Positions 7,667-15,514 of a stretch of DNA of 64,000 bases are shown here, one piece after another. The position numbers and the translations under genes were made by a program. The DNA comes from Arthrobacter sp. 35W (GTDB taxonomy: Bacteria; Actinomycetota; Actinomycetes; Actinomycetales; Micrococcaceae), in the NCBI RefSeq assembly GCF_000482545.1, contig NZ_KI519454.1, forward strand, positions 1,644,985-1,708,984, written 5' to 3'. Numbering within the stretch: position 1 is the first letter of the stretch; the number at the start of each line of letters is the position of its first letter. A model generated the notes under the pieces. It was not told the origin of the DNA and searched no databases. It saw only the letters and a program-made list of their open reading frames with translations.

Positions 7667-8584
7667 CTAGGAAACCAGCGTGGCCACACTCCCCGAAAAG
7701 TGCTTGCGGCCCGTGCGGGCATTCCACCCGGCAAAGGTCGACGACGCCCAGGACCCGTCCGCAGCGGTGGTGTCCGCAATCCGCACCGCCACCGTCCCCG
7801 GCAGAAACACCGGGGCGGCAAAGCTGATGTCCCAGCTGAACCCCTCCGGCTTGGGCGAGCCCACATCGGCCAGCACGCGCGCGGCCAGGTACATGCCGTG
7901 CGCGATCGAGCGCCGCATGCCCAGCGCCTTGGCGGTGAAGACGCTCAGGTGGATGGGGTTGAAGTCGCCGGAGACGGCGGCGTAGGCCCGGCCGGCATCG
8001 ACGCCCAGGGACCAGATGCCGGTGGGGTTGGGGGCCTGGAAGTCCTCCCGGATGTCCGGGGCCGACGCCGGCTTGTCCAGGCCGGGCAGGTAGACGCCCT
8101 TGGCCAGGTAGGTGGAGACGCCGCGCCACAGCACGTCGGTGCCGCCGTCGCCCCGGATTTCCACCACCAGCTCCACCTGCGTGCCCGCGCGGTGGCCGGC
8201 CAGGTTGCGCGCCCACGACCTGATGGACAGCGGCATGCTGAACTGCACCGGTGCAAGGTGCTCCACCTGGTTGCGCAGGTGGATCATGCCCAGCAGCGGC
8301 AGCGGGAAGTCCTCGCGCACCATGACGCTCATGGCCACCGGAAACGCCATGGAATGCAGGTACCCGGAGGGAATGATGTCCCGGGCGGCCTTGCCCACCA
8401 GGTGCTGGTATTCGGTCATCTTCGCGATGTCCGCCAGGACGCCGTGGACCTCCGTGGCCCGCGGCGGCAGGTCCACCGACGGCGTGCTGCCCAGCACGCG
8501 GGTGCGGGCGGCGGTGGCCGCAGCGTTCAGGTACAGCTTGGCCAGGGAGGGCATCTCCGCCAGTTGGTAGTCGTCCCGGGTCAC
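7667..8584 (-). CDS. MaoC-like (R)-specific enoyl-CoA/ACP hydratase (HtdX-like)
   Basis: 305 residues with a double hot-dog layout. The C-terminal half holds the hydratase motif YAAVSGDFNPIH (Asp207, His212) followed by AHGMYLAAR, the R-hydratase signature; the N-terminal half has a degenerate copy. The family hydrates trans-2-enoyl-CoA or ACP to (R)-3-hydroxyacyl esters in the cytosol. The ATG overlaps the stop of the fabG4-like gene by four bases (ATGA), so they are co-translated. Gene order with fabG4 and fadA2 homologues parallels mycobacterial Rv0241c-Rv0243, where this position is htdX. Chain-length preference cannot be inferred. Confidence 0.87.
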   Translation of the reverse strand: MTRDDYQLAEMPSLAKLYLNAAATAARTRVLGSTPSVDLPPRATEVHGVLADIAKMTEYQHLVGKAARDIIPSGYLHSMAFPVAMSVMVREDFPLPLLGMIHLRNQVEHLAPVQFSMPLSIRSWARNLAGHRAGTQVELVVEIRGDGGTDVLWRGVSTYLAKGVYLPGLDKPASAPDIREDFQAPNPTGIWSLGVDAGRAYAAVSGDFNPIHLSVFTAKALGMRRSIAHGMYLAARVLADVGSPKPEGFSWDISFAAPVFLPGTVAVRIADTTAADGSWASSTFAGWNARTGRKHFSGSVATLVS

Positions 8585-9942
8585 TGGCCCACCAGATTCT
8601 GTCCACAGACGCGCAGCACATTGCCGTTGATCCCGGCGGCCGCCTCGGAGGCGAAGAAGGCGATCGCCTCGGCGACGTCCTCCGGGCGCCCGCCCTGGGA
8701 GAGGCTGTTGAGCCGGCGCGCCACCTCGCGGGTGGCGAAGGGGATCTTGGCCGTCATCTCGGTCTCAATGAAGCCGGGCGCGACGGCGTTGATGGCGCCG
8801 CCGGACGGTGCCAGCAGCGGCGCCGTGGCATGGACCATGCCGATCACCCCGGCCTTGGAGGCGGCGTAGTTGCTCTGGCCGCGGTTGCCGGCGATGCCGC
8901 TGGTGGAGGCCACCGAAACGATCCGGGGCCCCTTGGCAAAGCGCCCATCGGCCAGGAACGCTGCGTTCATGCGCAGCTGCGAGGCGATGTTGACGGCGAT
9001 GACGGAGTCCCAGCGGGCGGCGTCCATGTTGGCCAGCAATTTGTCGCGGGTGATTCCGGCGTTGTGCACCACGATGTCCAGCCGGCCGTACCGGGAGAAG
9101 CCGAGGTCCAGGATCCGCTGGCCGGCGTCCACGGCGGTGATGTCCAGCTGCAGGGCTGTGCCGTGGATCTCGTTGGCGACGGCGGCCAGATGGTCGCCGG
9201 CGGCGGGCACGTCAACGGCGACCACCTGGGCGCCATCGCGGGCCAGGGTGCGGGCAATGGCGGCGCCGATGCCGCGGGCCGCACCCGTCACCACCGCCAC
9301 CGTTCCGGCCAGGGGGCGCTCCCAGTCAACCGCATCCAAGGTGCCCGGCGTGCCGGCCGTCAGGAACTGGCCGTCCACAAAGGCCGAGCGGCCGGAGAGG
9401 AAGAACCGCAGGGCCGCCATGGCACTGGCCGAGGCGGGCTCGACGCCCCCGCCCAGCAGGATGCCGTTGGCGGTGGCGCCGGCGCGCAGTTCCTTGGCCA
9501 CGGAGCGGACGATGCCGTCCACACCGTGCCGGGCCGCGGCCACGGCAGGCTCCAGCCCGTCGACGGCGGGGCGCGAGATGGTGACGATGCGTCCGCTGGG
9601 CAGCAGATCCCGCAGCGATGCGCCCACGGAGCGGACGGGGGCGGAGAGCTCGTCCGGGTGGGCCAGTTCGTCCAGCACGATGATGATGGCGCCGAGCTTT
9701 TCCTTGGGCGTGGCATGGCGGCGGACATCCAGCCCCCAGCCCAGCAGCTTCGCGGCCAGCTCCTCGGCCCCGTGGCTGGAGCCCTCCACGAGGACGGGCC
9801 CGGTCAGCAGCGCAGCCGTGGGTTCGTAGCGGCGCAGGATGGCCGGCTGCGGCAGCCCCAGCTTCTTGGCCAGGTCCTTGCCGAGGCCGCGGCTGACAAA
9901 CTGCGTGTACTTGTCGGTGGAGGCGTGTGCAGATGCTCCCAT
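8581..9942 (-). CDS. fabG4: Two-domain 3-oxoacyl reductase (FabG4-like, high-molecular-weight FabG)
   Basis: 453 residues, about 200 longer than ordinary FabG. Residues 1-205 form a flavodoxin-like N-terminal domain without an intact Rossmann motif; residues 210-453 are a classical SDR with TGAARGIG (219-226), NAG (294-296), the catalytic serine around 345-348, Tyr359 and Lys363 (YAASK). FabG4-type enzymes reduce 3-oxoacyl-CoA/ACP, preferring NADH in mycobacteria. It sits four bases after the thiolase and overlaps the MaoC gene, so the three gene products plausibly act in sequence on acyl-CoA chains. The direction, degradation or synthesis of an acyl intermediate, is not decided by sequence. 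Confidence 0.88.
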   Translation of the reverse strand: MGASAHASTDKYTQFVSRGLGKDLAKKLGLPQPAILRRYEPTAALLTGPVLVEGSSHGAEELAAKLLGWGLDVRRHATPKEKLGAIIIVLDELAHPDELSAPVRSVGASLRDLLPSGRIVTISRPAVDGLEPAVAAARHGVDGIVRSVAKELRAGATANGILLGGGVEPASASAMAALRFFLSGRSAFVDGQFLTAGTPGTLDAVDWERPLAGTVAVVTGAARGIGAAIARTLARDGAQVVAVDVPAAGDHLAAVANEIHGTALQLDITAVDAGQRILDLGFSRYGRLDIVVHNAGITRDKLLANMDAARWDSVIAVNIASQLRMNAAFLADGRFAKGPRIVSVASTSGIAGNRGQSNYAASKAGVIGMVHATAPLLAPSGGAINAVAPGFIETEMTAKIPFATREVARRLNSLSQGGRPEDVAEAIAFFASEAAAGINGNVLRVCGQNLVGQ

Positions 9943-9946
9943 GGGG

Positions 9947-11284
9947 CTAGCGTCCTTCCAGGATCGCGACGACGCCCTGGCCGCCGGCGGCGCAGACGGA
10001 GATCAGGCCGCGGGCCGGACGGTCGTTGGTGCTCCCCTTCTCATGCAGCATCTTGGCCAGCGTGGCCACCAAACGTCCGCCGGTGGCGGCGAAGGGGTGC
10101 CCGGCGGCCAGCGAGGAACCGTTGACGTTCAGCTTGCTGCGGTCAATGCTGCCGAAGGCGCCGTCCAGGCCCAGGCGGGCGCGGCCAAACTCCTCGTCCT
10201 CCCAGGCGGCGAGAGTGGAGAGCACGGTGCCGGCGAAGGCCTCGTGGATCTCGAAGAAGTCGAAGTCCCCAAGGGTGAGCCCGTTGCGGGCCAGCAGGCG
10301 CGGGACGGCGAACACGGGGGCCATCAGCAGCCCGTCCTTGCCATGGACGAAGTCCACAGCGGCGGCCTCACCGTCGATGACGTTGGCCAGCATGGGCAGG
10401 TCGTGGGCCGCGGCCCATTCCTCGGAGGCCAGCAGCACCGTGGAGGCGCCGTCGGTCAGCGGCGTGGAGTTGCCCGCCGTCATGGTGGCCTCGGCACCGA
10501 GGCGCTTGCCGAAGACCGGAGCCAGCGAGGCCAGCTTCTCCAGCGAGGTGTCGGCCCGCAGGTTGGAGTCCTTGGCCAGGCCGCGGTACGGCGTCATAAG
10601 GTCGTCGAAGAAGCCCCGGCCGTAGGCAGCGGCAAGGTTCTGGTGGCTGGCCAGGGCCAGCTTGTCCTGGGCCTCGCGGCTGATCTTCCACTGCGCGGTC
10701 GTCAGCGCCTGGTGCTCGCCCATGGAGAGCCCGGTGCGGGGCTCGCCGGTGGAGGGCGCATCGGGGGCCAGATCCTTGGGGCGGATGCGCGCCAGAATGG
10801 AGAGCTTTTGGCCGATCGTCTTGGCCCGGTTGAGGTCCAGCAGGATCTCCCGCAGGCCCTCGCTGACGGCGATCGGCGCATCGGAGGCGGAATCCACGCC
10901 GCCGGCGATGGCGGAGTCGATCTGCCCCAGCTTGATCTTGTTGGCCAGTCCGATGACCGTTTCCAGTCCTGTGGCGCAGGCCTGCTGGAGGTCGTAGGCA
11001 GGCGTCTGGGGGGCCAGGGCGGAGCCCAGCACCGCCTCGCGGGTGAGATTGAAGTCCCGCGAGTGCTTGAGCACCGCGCCGGCTGCCACCTCGCCGATGA
11101 GTTCGTCGGCCAGGCCGAAGCGGGCCACCAGCCCGTCCAGGGCCGCCGTGAGCATGTCCTGGTTGGAGGCCTTCGCGTAGGCGCCGCCCGCACGGGAGAA
11201 CGGAATCCTGTTGCCGCCGACGACGACGGCGGGTCGGATGGTGCGCGGTGTCAGGGCGGGGCTCTGCTCGTTGCTGGCAGTCAT
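9947..11284 (-). CDS. Acetyl-CoA acetyltransferase / 3-ketoacyl-CoA thiolase (FadA2-like)
   Basis: 445 residues of the thiolase fold with all catalytic elements: nucleophile Cys103 (QQACATG), the GHPFAATGGR histidine motif and the second cysteine in SVCAAGGQG near the C-terminus. It is longer than biosynthetic thiolases and matches the FadA2/FadI branch. It heads the transcript thiolase-fabG4-maoC, with AGGAG seven bases before the ATG. A strong palindrome lies in the 63-bp gap shared with the divergent TetR gene, so regulation by that repressor is likely. Role: thiolytic cleavage (or condensation) of 3-oxoacyl-CoA in the cytosol. Confidence 0.9.
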   Translation of the reverse strand: MTASNEQSPALTPRTIRPAVVVGGNRIPFSRAGGAYAKASNQDMLTAALDGLVARFGLADELIGEVAAGAVLKHSRDFNLTREAVLGSALAPQTPAYDLQQACATGLETVIGLANKIKLGQIDSAIAGGVDSASDAPIAVSEGLREILLDLNRAKTIGQKLSILARIRPKDLAPDAPSTGEPRTGLSMGEHQALTTAQWKISREAQDKLALASHQNLAAAYGRGFFDDLMTPYRGLAKDSNLRADTSLEKLASLAPVFGKRLGAEATMTAGNSTPLTDGASTVLLASEEWAAAHDLPMLANVIDGEAAAVDFVHGKDGLLMAPVFAVPRLLARNGLTLGDFDFFEIHEAFAGTVLSTLAAWEDEEFGRARLGLDGAFGSIDRSKLNVNGSSLAAGHPFAATGGRLVATLAKMLHEKGSTNDRPARGLISVCAAGGQGVVAILEGR

Positions 11285-11316
11285 GCTGGGGCTCCTAGGA
11301 TGTGACAGACGTTACT

Positions 11317-11347
11317 GATACCTAGCGTACCTGATACGCTGGGTATC
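11317..11347. promoter_or_regulatory. 31-bp palindromic operator between thiolase and tetR, overlapping a leaderless promoter
   Basis: GATACCTAGCGTA (11317-11329) and TACGCTGGGTATC (11335-11347) are reverse complements at 12 of 13 positions, with a 5-bp spacer. It ends exactly one base before the tetR GTG. Within it, TTACTG (11312-11317), 17 bp and TACGCT (11335-11340) form a -35/-10 pair whose start point would be the GTG itself. TetR binding would block both divergent promoters. Confidence 0.7.
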
Positions 11348-12064
11348 GTGAACACGCTCGACCCCCTCCCCCGGCCCGCCGCCACGGCCTCCGGCACAGC
11401 CCCCGCCGACGCCGGCACGGCCCCCTCGGCAGACAGCGCCGCGCCGGCCGCCGTCGATGGCCGCTCCGCACGCTGGGAGGCCCACCGCGGGGAGCGCCGC
11501 AGGGAACTCATCCGCGCGGCGCGGCGTGCCGTCCACGAGCTGGGGCCGGACGCGTCGATGGAGGACATCGCCACCGCCGCGGGGACCTCGAAGTCCGTGT
11601 TCTACAGGTACTTTGGCGACAAGGCCGGTCTGCAGCAGGCCGTGGGCGAACTGGCCATCACGCTCATGCAGCAAAAGGTCCTGGCGGCCGCGCAGGCCGC
11701 CGCCACACCCCGGCAGGGGCTCTGCAACATGGTCTCCGCCTATCTGCAGATGGCCCAGACCTCCCCCAATGTGTACGCCTTCGCCACCACCGGCCACCCC
11801 TCCGCCGCCGGACCGCTGGGCCACTTCTTCGACGAGGTGGTGGCCATGATGGCCGACACCATCCGCACCCATGCCCGCGGCGCCGGCTCCCCGCTGCTGG
11901 CCTATTGGCCGACGGCGGCACTGGGCCTGGTGCGCAACGCCGGGGAGCTCTGGCTCATGGCTCCGGCCAGCCCCGGCAAACCCGACCACGGCGAGTTGGC
12001 GGAGCAGCTCACCACCTGGCTCTTCAGCGGCATCGCCGCCGACGTCGGCCCGCAGGCCACCTGA
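11348..12064 (+). CDS. TetR/AcrR-family transcriptional regulator
   Basis: 238 residues. The first 40 are Ala/Pro/Thr-rich and disordered; the HTH follows (SMEDIATAAGTSKSVFYRYF, about 74-93), then an all-helical ligand domain. The GTG start has no Shine-Dalgarno but directly follows a promoter-like sequence, consistent with a leaderless mRNA; the true N-terminus could be shorter. It lies between the divergent thiolase operon and, 36 bp downstream on its own strand, the acyl-CoA oxidase. By position it should control both, with an acyl-CoA as the probable inducer, as for many TetR regulators of fatty-acid genes. Confidence 0.88.
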   Translation: MNTLDPLPRPAATASGTAPADAGTAPSADSAAPAAVDGRSARWEAHRGERRRELIRAARRAVHELGPDASMEDIATAAGTSKSVFYRYFGDKAGLQQAVGELAITLMQQKVLAAAQAAATPRQGLCNMVSAYLQMAQTSPNVYAFATTGHPSAAGPLGHFFDEVVAMMADTIRTHARGAGSPLLAYWPTAALGLVRNAGELWLMAPASPGKPDHGELAEQLTTWLFSGIAADVGPQAT

Positions 12065-12100
12065 CCCTGGCTCTATCCACCACCGACCCGAAGGAACCAC

Positions 12101-14176
12101 ATGACTGATGTACTTGCACCCACAGCGGCCACCGGCAATGATGCCGTGCAGGTTGACGTCGCCGCGCTCGGCGAGCTCCTGCTCGGCCGATGGGCCCAGG
12201 CCCGCCGCCACGCCCGTGCCCTGGCCGCCCTGCCCGAAATGCACAAGATCGAGGGGCTGACCCACACCGAGCACCGCAAGCGCGCCTTCGGCCAGCTCGG
12301 CCTGCTGGTGGAGAACAACGGTGTGCACCGCGCCTTCCCGGCACGGTTGGGCGGCTCGGACGACCATGGCGGCAATGTGGCCGGCTTCGAGGAACTCGTC
12401 ACGGCGGACCCGTCGGTGCAGATCAAGGCCGGCGTGCAGTGGGGCCTCTTCGGCTCCGCGGTGATGCATCTGGGCAACGAAGAGCACCAGGACAAGTGGC
12501 TGCCGGGCATCATGAGCCTGGCGATCCCCGGCTGCTTTGCCATGACGGAGGTCGGCCATGGCTCCGATGTGGCCTCGATTGCCACCACCGCCACCTACGA
12601 TCCGGCCACCGAAGAGTTCACCATCCACACGCCGTTCCGTGCGGCCTGGAAGGAGTTCATCGGCAACGCGGCGGTCGACGGGCTGGCCGCCGTCGTCTTC
12701 GCGCAGCTCATCACCAAGGGCGTCAACCACGGCGTGCACGCCTTCTACGTGGAGCTGCGCGACCCGGCCACCAAGGAGTTCCTGCCCGGCATCGGCGGCC
12801 TGGACGACGGCGTCAAGGGTGGCCTGAACGGCATCGACAACGGACGCCTGCACTTCACCCAGGTGCGGATCCCCCGGACGAACCTGCTCAACCGCTATGG
12901 CGATGTCGCCGTCGACGGCAGCTACTCCTCCCCCATCGCCAGCCCCGGCCGGCGCTTCTTCACCATGCTGGGCACGCTGGTGCAGGGCCGCGTCTCGCTC
13001 GACGGCGCCGCCGTCGCCGCCTCCAAGGTGGCGTTGAAGATCGCCATCCAGTACGCCACCGAGCGCCGCCAGTTCAACGGCCCCTCGGACACCGAGGAAA
13101 TGGTGCTGCTGGACTACCAGCGCCACCAGCGCCGGCTGCTGCCGCGCCTGGCCACCACCTACGCCGCCTCCTTTGCCCATGAGCAGCTGTTGAAGAAGTT
13201 CGACGGCGTGTTCTCCGGCGAGCTGGACAGCGATGCGGACCGCGAGGACCTGGAGACGCTGGCTGCGGCGCTGAAGTCGCTCTCCACCTGGCACGCGCTG
13301 GACACCCTGCAGGAGTGCCGCGAAGCCTGCGGCGGCTCCGGCTTTATGGCAGAGAACCGCTTCACCTCGCTGCGGGCGGATTTGGACGTCTACGCCACCT
13401 TCGAGGGTGACAACACGGTGCTCCTGCAGCTGGTGGCCAAGCGCCTGCTGGCGGACTACGCCAAGGAGTTCCGCACCATGGGCTTTGGCGTGCTGGCCCG
13501 CTTCGCCGTCAACCAGGCCGCGGACCTGACCCTGCACAAGACCGGGCTGCGCCAGGTGGCCCAGTTTGTGGCCGACACGGGATCGGTGCAGAAATCGGTG
13601 CTGGCCGTGCGCGGCGAGGACGGCCAGCGGGCCCTGCTCACCGAGCGCGTCCAAGCCATGGTGGCAGAGGTGGGCGGGGCGCTGAAGGAGGCGGGCCGGC
13701 TGCCCAAGCACCAGGCCGCCGCGCTGTTCAACTCGCACCAGAACGAGCTCATCGAGGCCGCCACGGCCCACGCCGAGCTGCTGCAGTGGGAGGCATTCAC
13801 CGAGGCTCTGGCCACGGTGGAGGATGCCGGAACAAAGAAGGTCCTGACGTGGCTGCGCGACCTCTTCGGCCTGGGCCTGATCGAGAAGCACCTGTCCTGG
13901 TATCTGATGAACGGCCGCATCTCCATGCAGCGCGCCCGGACGGTGGGCGGATACATCAACCGCCTGCTGGCCAAGCTGCGCCCACACGCACTGGACCTGG
14001 TGGACGCCTTCGGCTACGGCCCCGAGCACCTGCGCGCCACCATCGCCAGCGGCATTGAGCGGGAGCGCCAGGACGAGGCCGCGGAGTACTTCCGCATCCT
14101 GCGTGCCAGCGCCCACGGTCCGATCGATGAGAAGGTGCTGCTGCACCGGGCCAAGGCCGCAGCAAAGAAGGACTAG
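12101..14176 (+). CDS. Acyl-CoA oxidase / acyl-CoA dehydrogenase family protein
   Basis: 691 residues, the size of acyl-CoA oxidases rather than of ordinary dehydrogenases (about 400) or FadE5 (about 610). It carries oxidase-type landmarks: TEVGHGSDV (149-157), GLNGIDNGR (241-249), VRIPRTNLLNRYGDV, and DGSYSSPI (272-279). The C-terminal helical domain has ACGGSGF and catalytic Glu435 in TFEGDN. Expected reaction: FAD-dependent oxidation of acyl-CoA to trans-2-enoyl-CoA, with O2 as acceptor if it is a true oxidase. The ATG has GAAGGA upstream. It follows tetR and feeds the hydratase-reductase-thiolase genes encoded divergently. A 14-bp terminator hairpin follows. Confidence 0.88.
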   Translation: MTDVLAPTAATGNDAVQVDVAALGELLLGRWAQARRHARALAALPEMHKIEGLTHTEHRKRAFGQLGLLVENNGVHRAFPARLGGSDDHGGNVAGFEELVTADPSVQIKAGVQWGLFGSAVMHLGNEEHQDKWLPGIMSLAIPGCFAMTEVGHGSDVASIATTATYDPATEEFTIHTPFRAAWKEFIGNAAVDGLAAVVFAQLITKGVNHGVHAFYVELRDPATKEFLPGIGGLDDGVKGGLNGIDNGRLHFTQVRIPRTNLLNRYGDVAVDGSYSSPIASPGRRFFTMLGTLVQGRVSLDGAAVAASKVALKIAIQYATERRQFNGPSDTEEMVLLDYQRHQRRLLPRLATTYAASFAHEQLLKKFDGVFSGELDSDADREDLETLAAALKSLSTWHALDTLQECREACGGSGFMAENRFTSLRADLDVYATFEGDNTVLLQLVAKRLLADYAKEFRTMGFGVLARFAVNQAADLTLHKTGLRQVAQFVADTGSVQKSVLAVRGEDGQRALLTERVQAMVAEVGGALKEAGRLPKHQAAALFNSHQNELIEAATAHAELLQWEAFTEALATVEDAGTKKVLTWLRDLFGLGLIEKHLSWYLMNGRISMQRARTVGGYINRLLAKLRPHALDLVDAFGYGPEHLRATIASGIERERQDEAAEYFRILRASAHGPIDEKVLLHRAKAAAKKD

Positions 14177-14179
14177 CGG

Positions 14180-14213
14180 CCGCTGGTCGAGCCGCAAAGG
14201 GCTCGACCAGCGG
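14180..14213. terminator. Bidirectional terminator between acyl-CoA oxidase and glgA/glgM
   Basis: A perfect 14-bp stem, 14180-14193 with 14200-14213, closes a 6-base loop. It lies between two convergent stops (14176 and 14219), so it can end transcription from both sides. Confidence 0.75.
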
Positions 14214-14218
14214 ACCGG

Positions 14219-15412
14219 CTACAGCACCGAGCGGTATACGTCCAGTGTCTGGGCGGCGATGGACTCCCAGGAGAAGTGCTCGGTGGCGCGGACACGGCCG
14301 GCCTCGCCCATGGCCTTGGCTCGGGCCGGGTCGCTGACGACGGCGGTGAGCGCGTGGGCGAAGTCGTGGACGAACTTGTCCGGATCCAGCGGCGTCCCGG
14401 TGCCGTCCGAAACCTGGGCCAGCGGAACCAGCAGGCCCGTCACGCCGTCCTCGACCACCTCGGGGATGCCGCCGGTGGCGCTGGCGACAACGGCCGCCCC
14501 GCAGGCCATGGCCTCCAGGTTCACGATGCCCAGTGGCTCGTAGATGGAGGGGCAGGCGAAGACGGTGGCATGGCTGAGCACCTGGATGAGCTCGGCACGC
14601 GGGAGCATCCGTTCGATGACGACGACGCCGCTGCGCTGGGCCTTGAGCCCGTCAATGAGCGCGTTGACCTCGGCACCCAGCTCCGGGGTGTCCGCCGCAC
14701 CGGCGCAGAGCACCAGCTGGACCTCCGGGGGAAGCAGTGCCGCTGCCTTGAGCAGATAGGGCACACCCTTCTGCCGGGTCACCCGGCCCACCCAGACCAC
14801 GCTGGGGCGGGTGGGGTCGATGCCCAGGCTGCGGACGACGTCGTCGTTGGAGTCCTGCTGCCACATGGCGGCATCGATGCCGTTGTGGACCACCTTGACC
14901 TTCGCCGGATCCACGTTGGGGTAGCTGCGCAGGATGTCCTGGCGCATGCCGTCCGAGACGGCGATGATTGCCGCGGCCGCCTCGTAGGAGGTCTTCTCGG
15001 CCCAGGAGGACAGCGCGTAGCCGCCGCCGAGCTGCTCCGCCTTCCACGGACGCAGCGGCTCCAGGGAGTGGGCGCTGAGCACATGGGGGATCCCGTGCAG
15101 CATCGAGGCGAGGTGTCCGGCCATGTTCGCGTACCAGGTGTGGGAGTGCACCAGGTCGGCTCCGGCGATGTCCGGCACGATGGACAAATCCACACCCAGC
15201 GTCTGCAGCGCCGGGTTGGCCGAGGCCAGCGCATCTAGGGTTTTGTACGAGGACACGGTGGCCCCGTGGAAGTCCTCCGGTCGCGGTTCTCCGAAGGCGC
15301 GAACCCTCAAATCAACCTGGTGGGCCAGGACGCGGCTGAGCTCGGCGACATGCACGCCGGCCCCTCCATAGATCTCCGGCGGGAATTCTTTAGTCACAAT
15401 GTCAATACGCAC
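14219..15412 (-). CDS. glgM: GT4 glycosyltransferase: glycogen synthase / alpha-maltose-1-phosphate synthase (GlgA/GlgM type)
   Basis: 397 residues, far shorter than GT5 GlgA and typical of the actinobacterial GT4 enzyme. N-terminal acceptor domain has EIYGGAGVHV (13-22); the C-terminal nucleotide-sugar domain shows WVGRVTRQKG and the E-x7-E signature in YEPLGIVNLEAMACG. In mycobacteria the equivalent gene (Rv1212c), also divergent from glgC, makes maltose-1-phosphate from ADP-glucose and glucose-1-phosphate for the GlgE route; many databases call it glycogen synthase GlgA. Start GTG at 15412. The partner glgC begins 102 bp away on the other strand, so ADP-glucose supply and use are encoded back to back. 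Confidence 0.9.
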   Translation of the reverse strand: MRIDIVTKEFPPEIYGGAGVHVAELSRVLAHQVDLRVRAFGEPRPEDFHGATVSSYKTLDALASANPALQTLGVDLSIVPDIAGADLVHSHTWYANMAGHLASMLHGIPHVLSAHSLEPLRPWKAEQLGGGYALSSWAEKTSYEAAAAIIAVSDGMRQDILRSYPNVDPAKVKVVHNGIDAAMWQQDSNDDVVRSLGIDPTRPSVVWVGRVTRQKGVPYLLKAAALLPPEVQLVLCAGAADTPELGAEVNALIDGLKAQRSGVVVIERMLPRAELIQVLSHATVFACPSIYEPLGIVNLEAMACGAAVVASATGGIPEVVEDGVTGLLVPLAQVSDGTGTPLDPDKFVHDFAHALTAVVSDPARAKAMGEAGRVRATEHFSWESIAAQTLDVYRSVL

Positions 15413-15463
15413 GATCTCAAGGTAGCTGGTGGCGGCGTATCTGATCTAGTGTGAAGCAGACGG

Positions 15464-15480
15464 GGCCACCCGGAGTGGCC
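15464..15480. promoter_or_regulatory. Interrupted palindrome GGCCAC-N5-GTGGCC between glgM and glgC
   Basis: A 6-5-6 inverted repeat in the 102-bp divergent region, nearer to glgC. It could be an operator or leader hairpin for glgC; no known regulator motif is recognised. Confidence 0.3.
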
Positions 15481-15514
15481 AGCCTGCATCAATATAAGCA
15501 AGGGGTACGTGGAG

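Noticed and set aside
11312..14197. A 961-codon minus-strand open frame
   Set aside because: Antisense shadow of tetR and the acyl-CoA oxidase; composition is Gly/Gln/Val-rich with no recognisable family.
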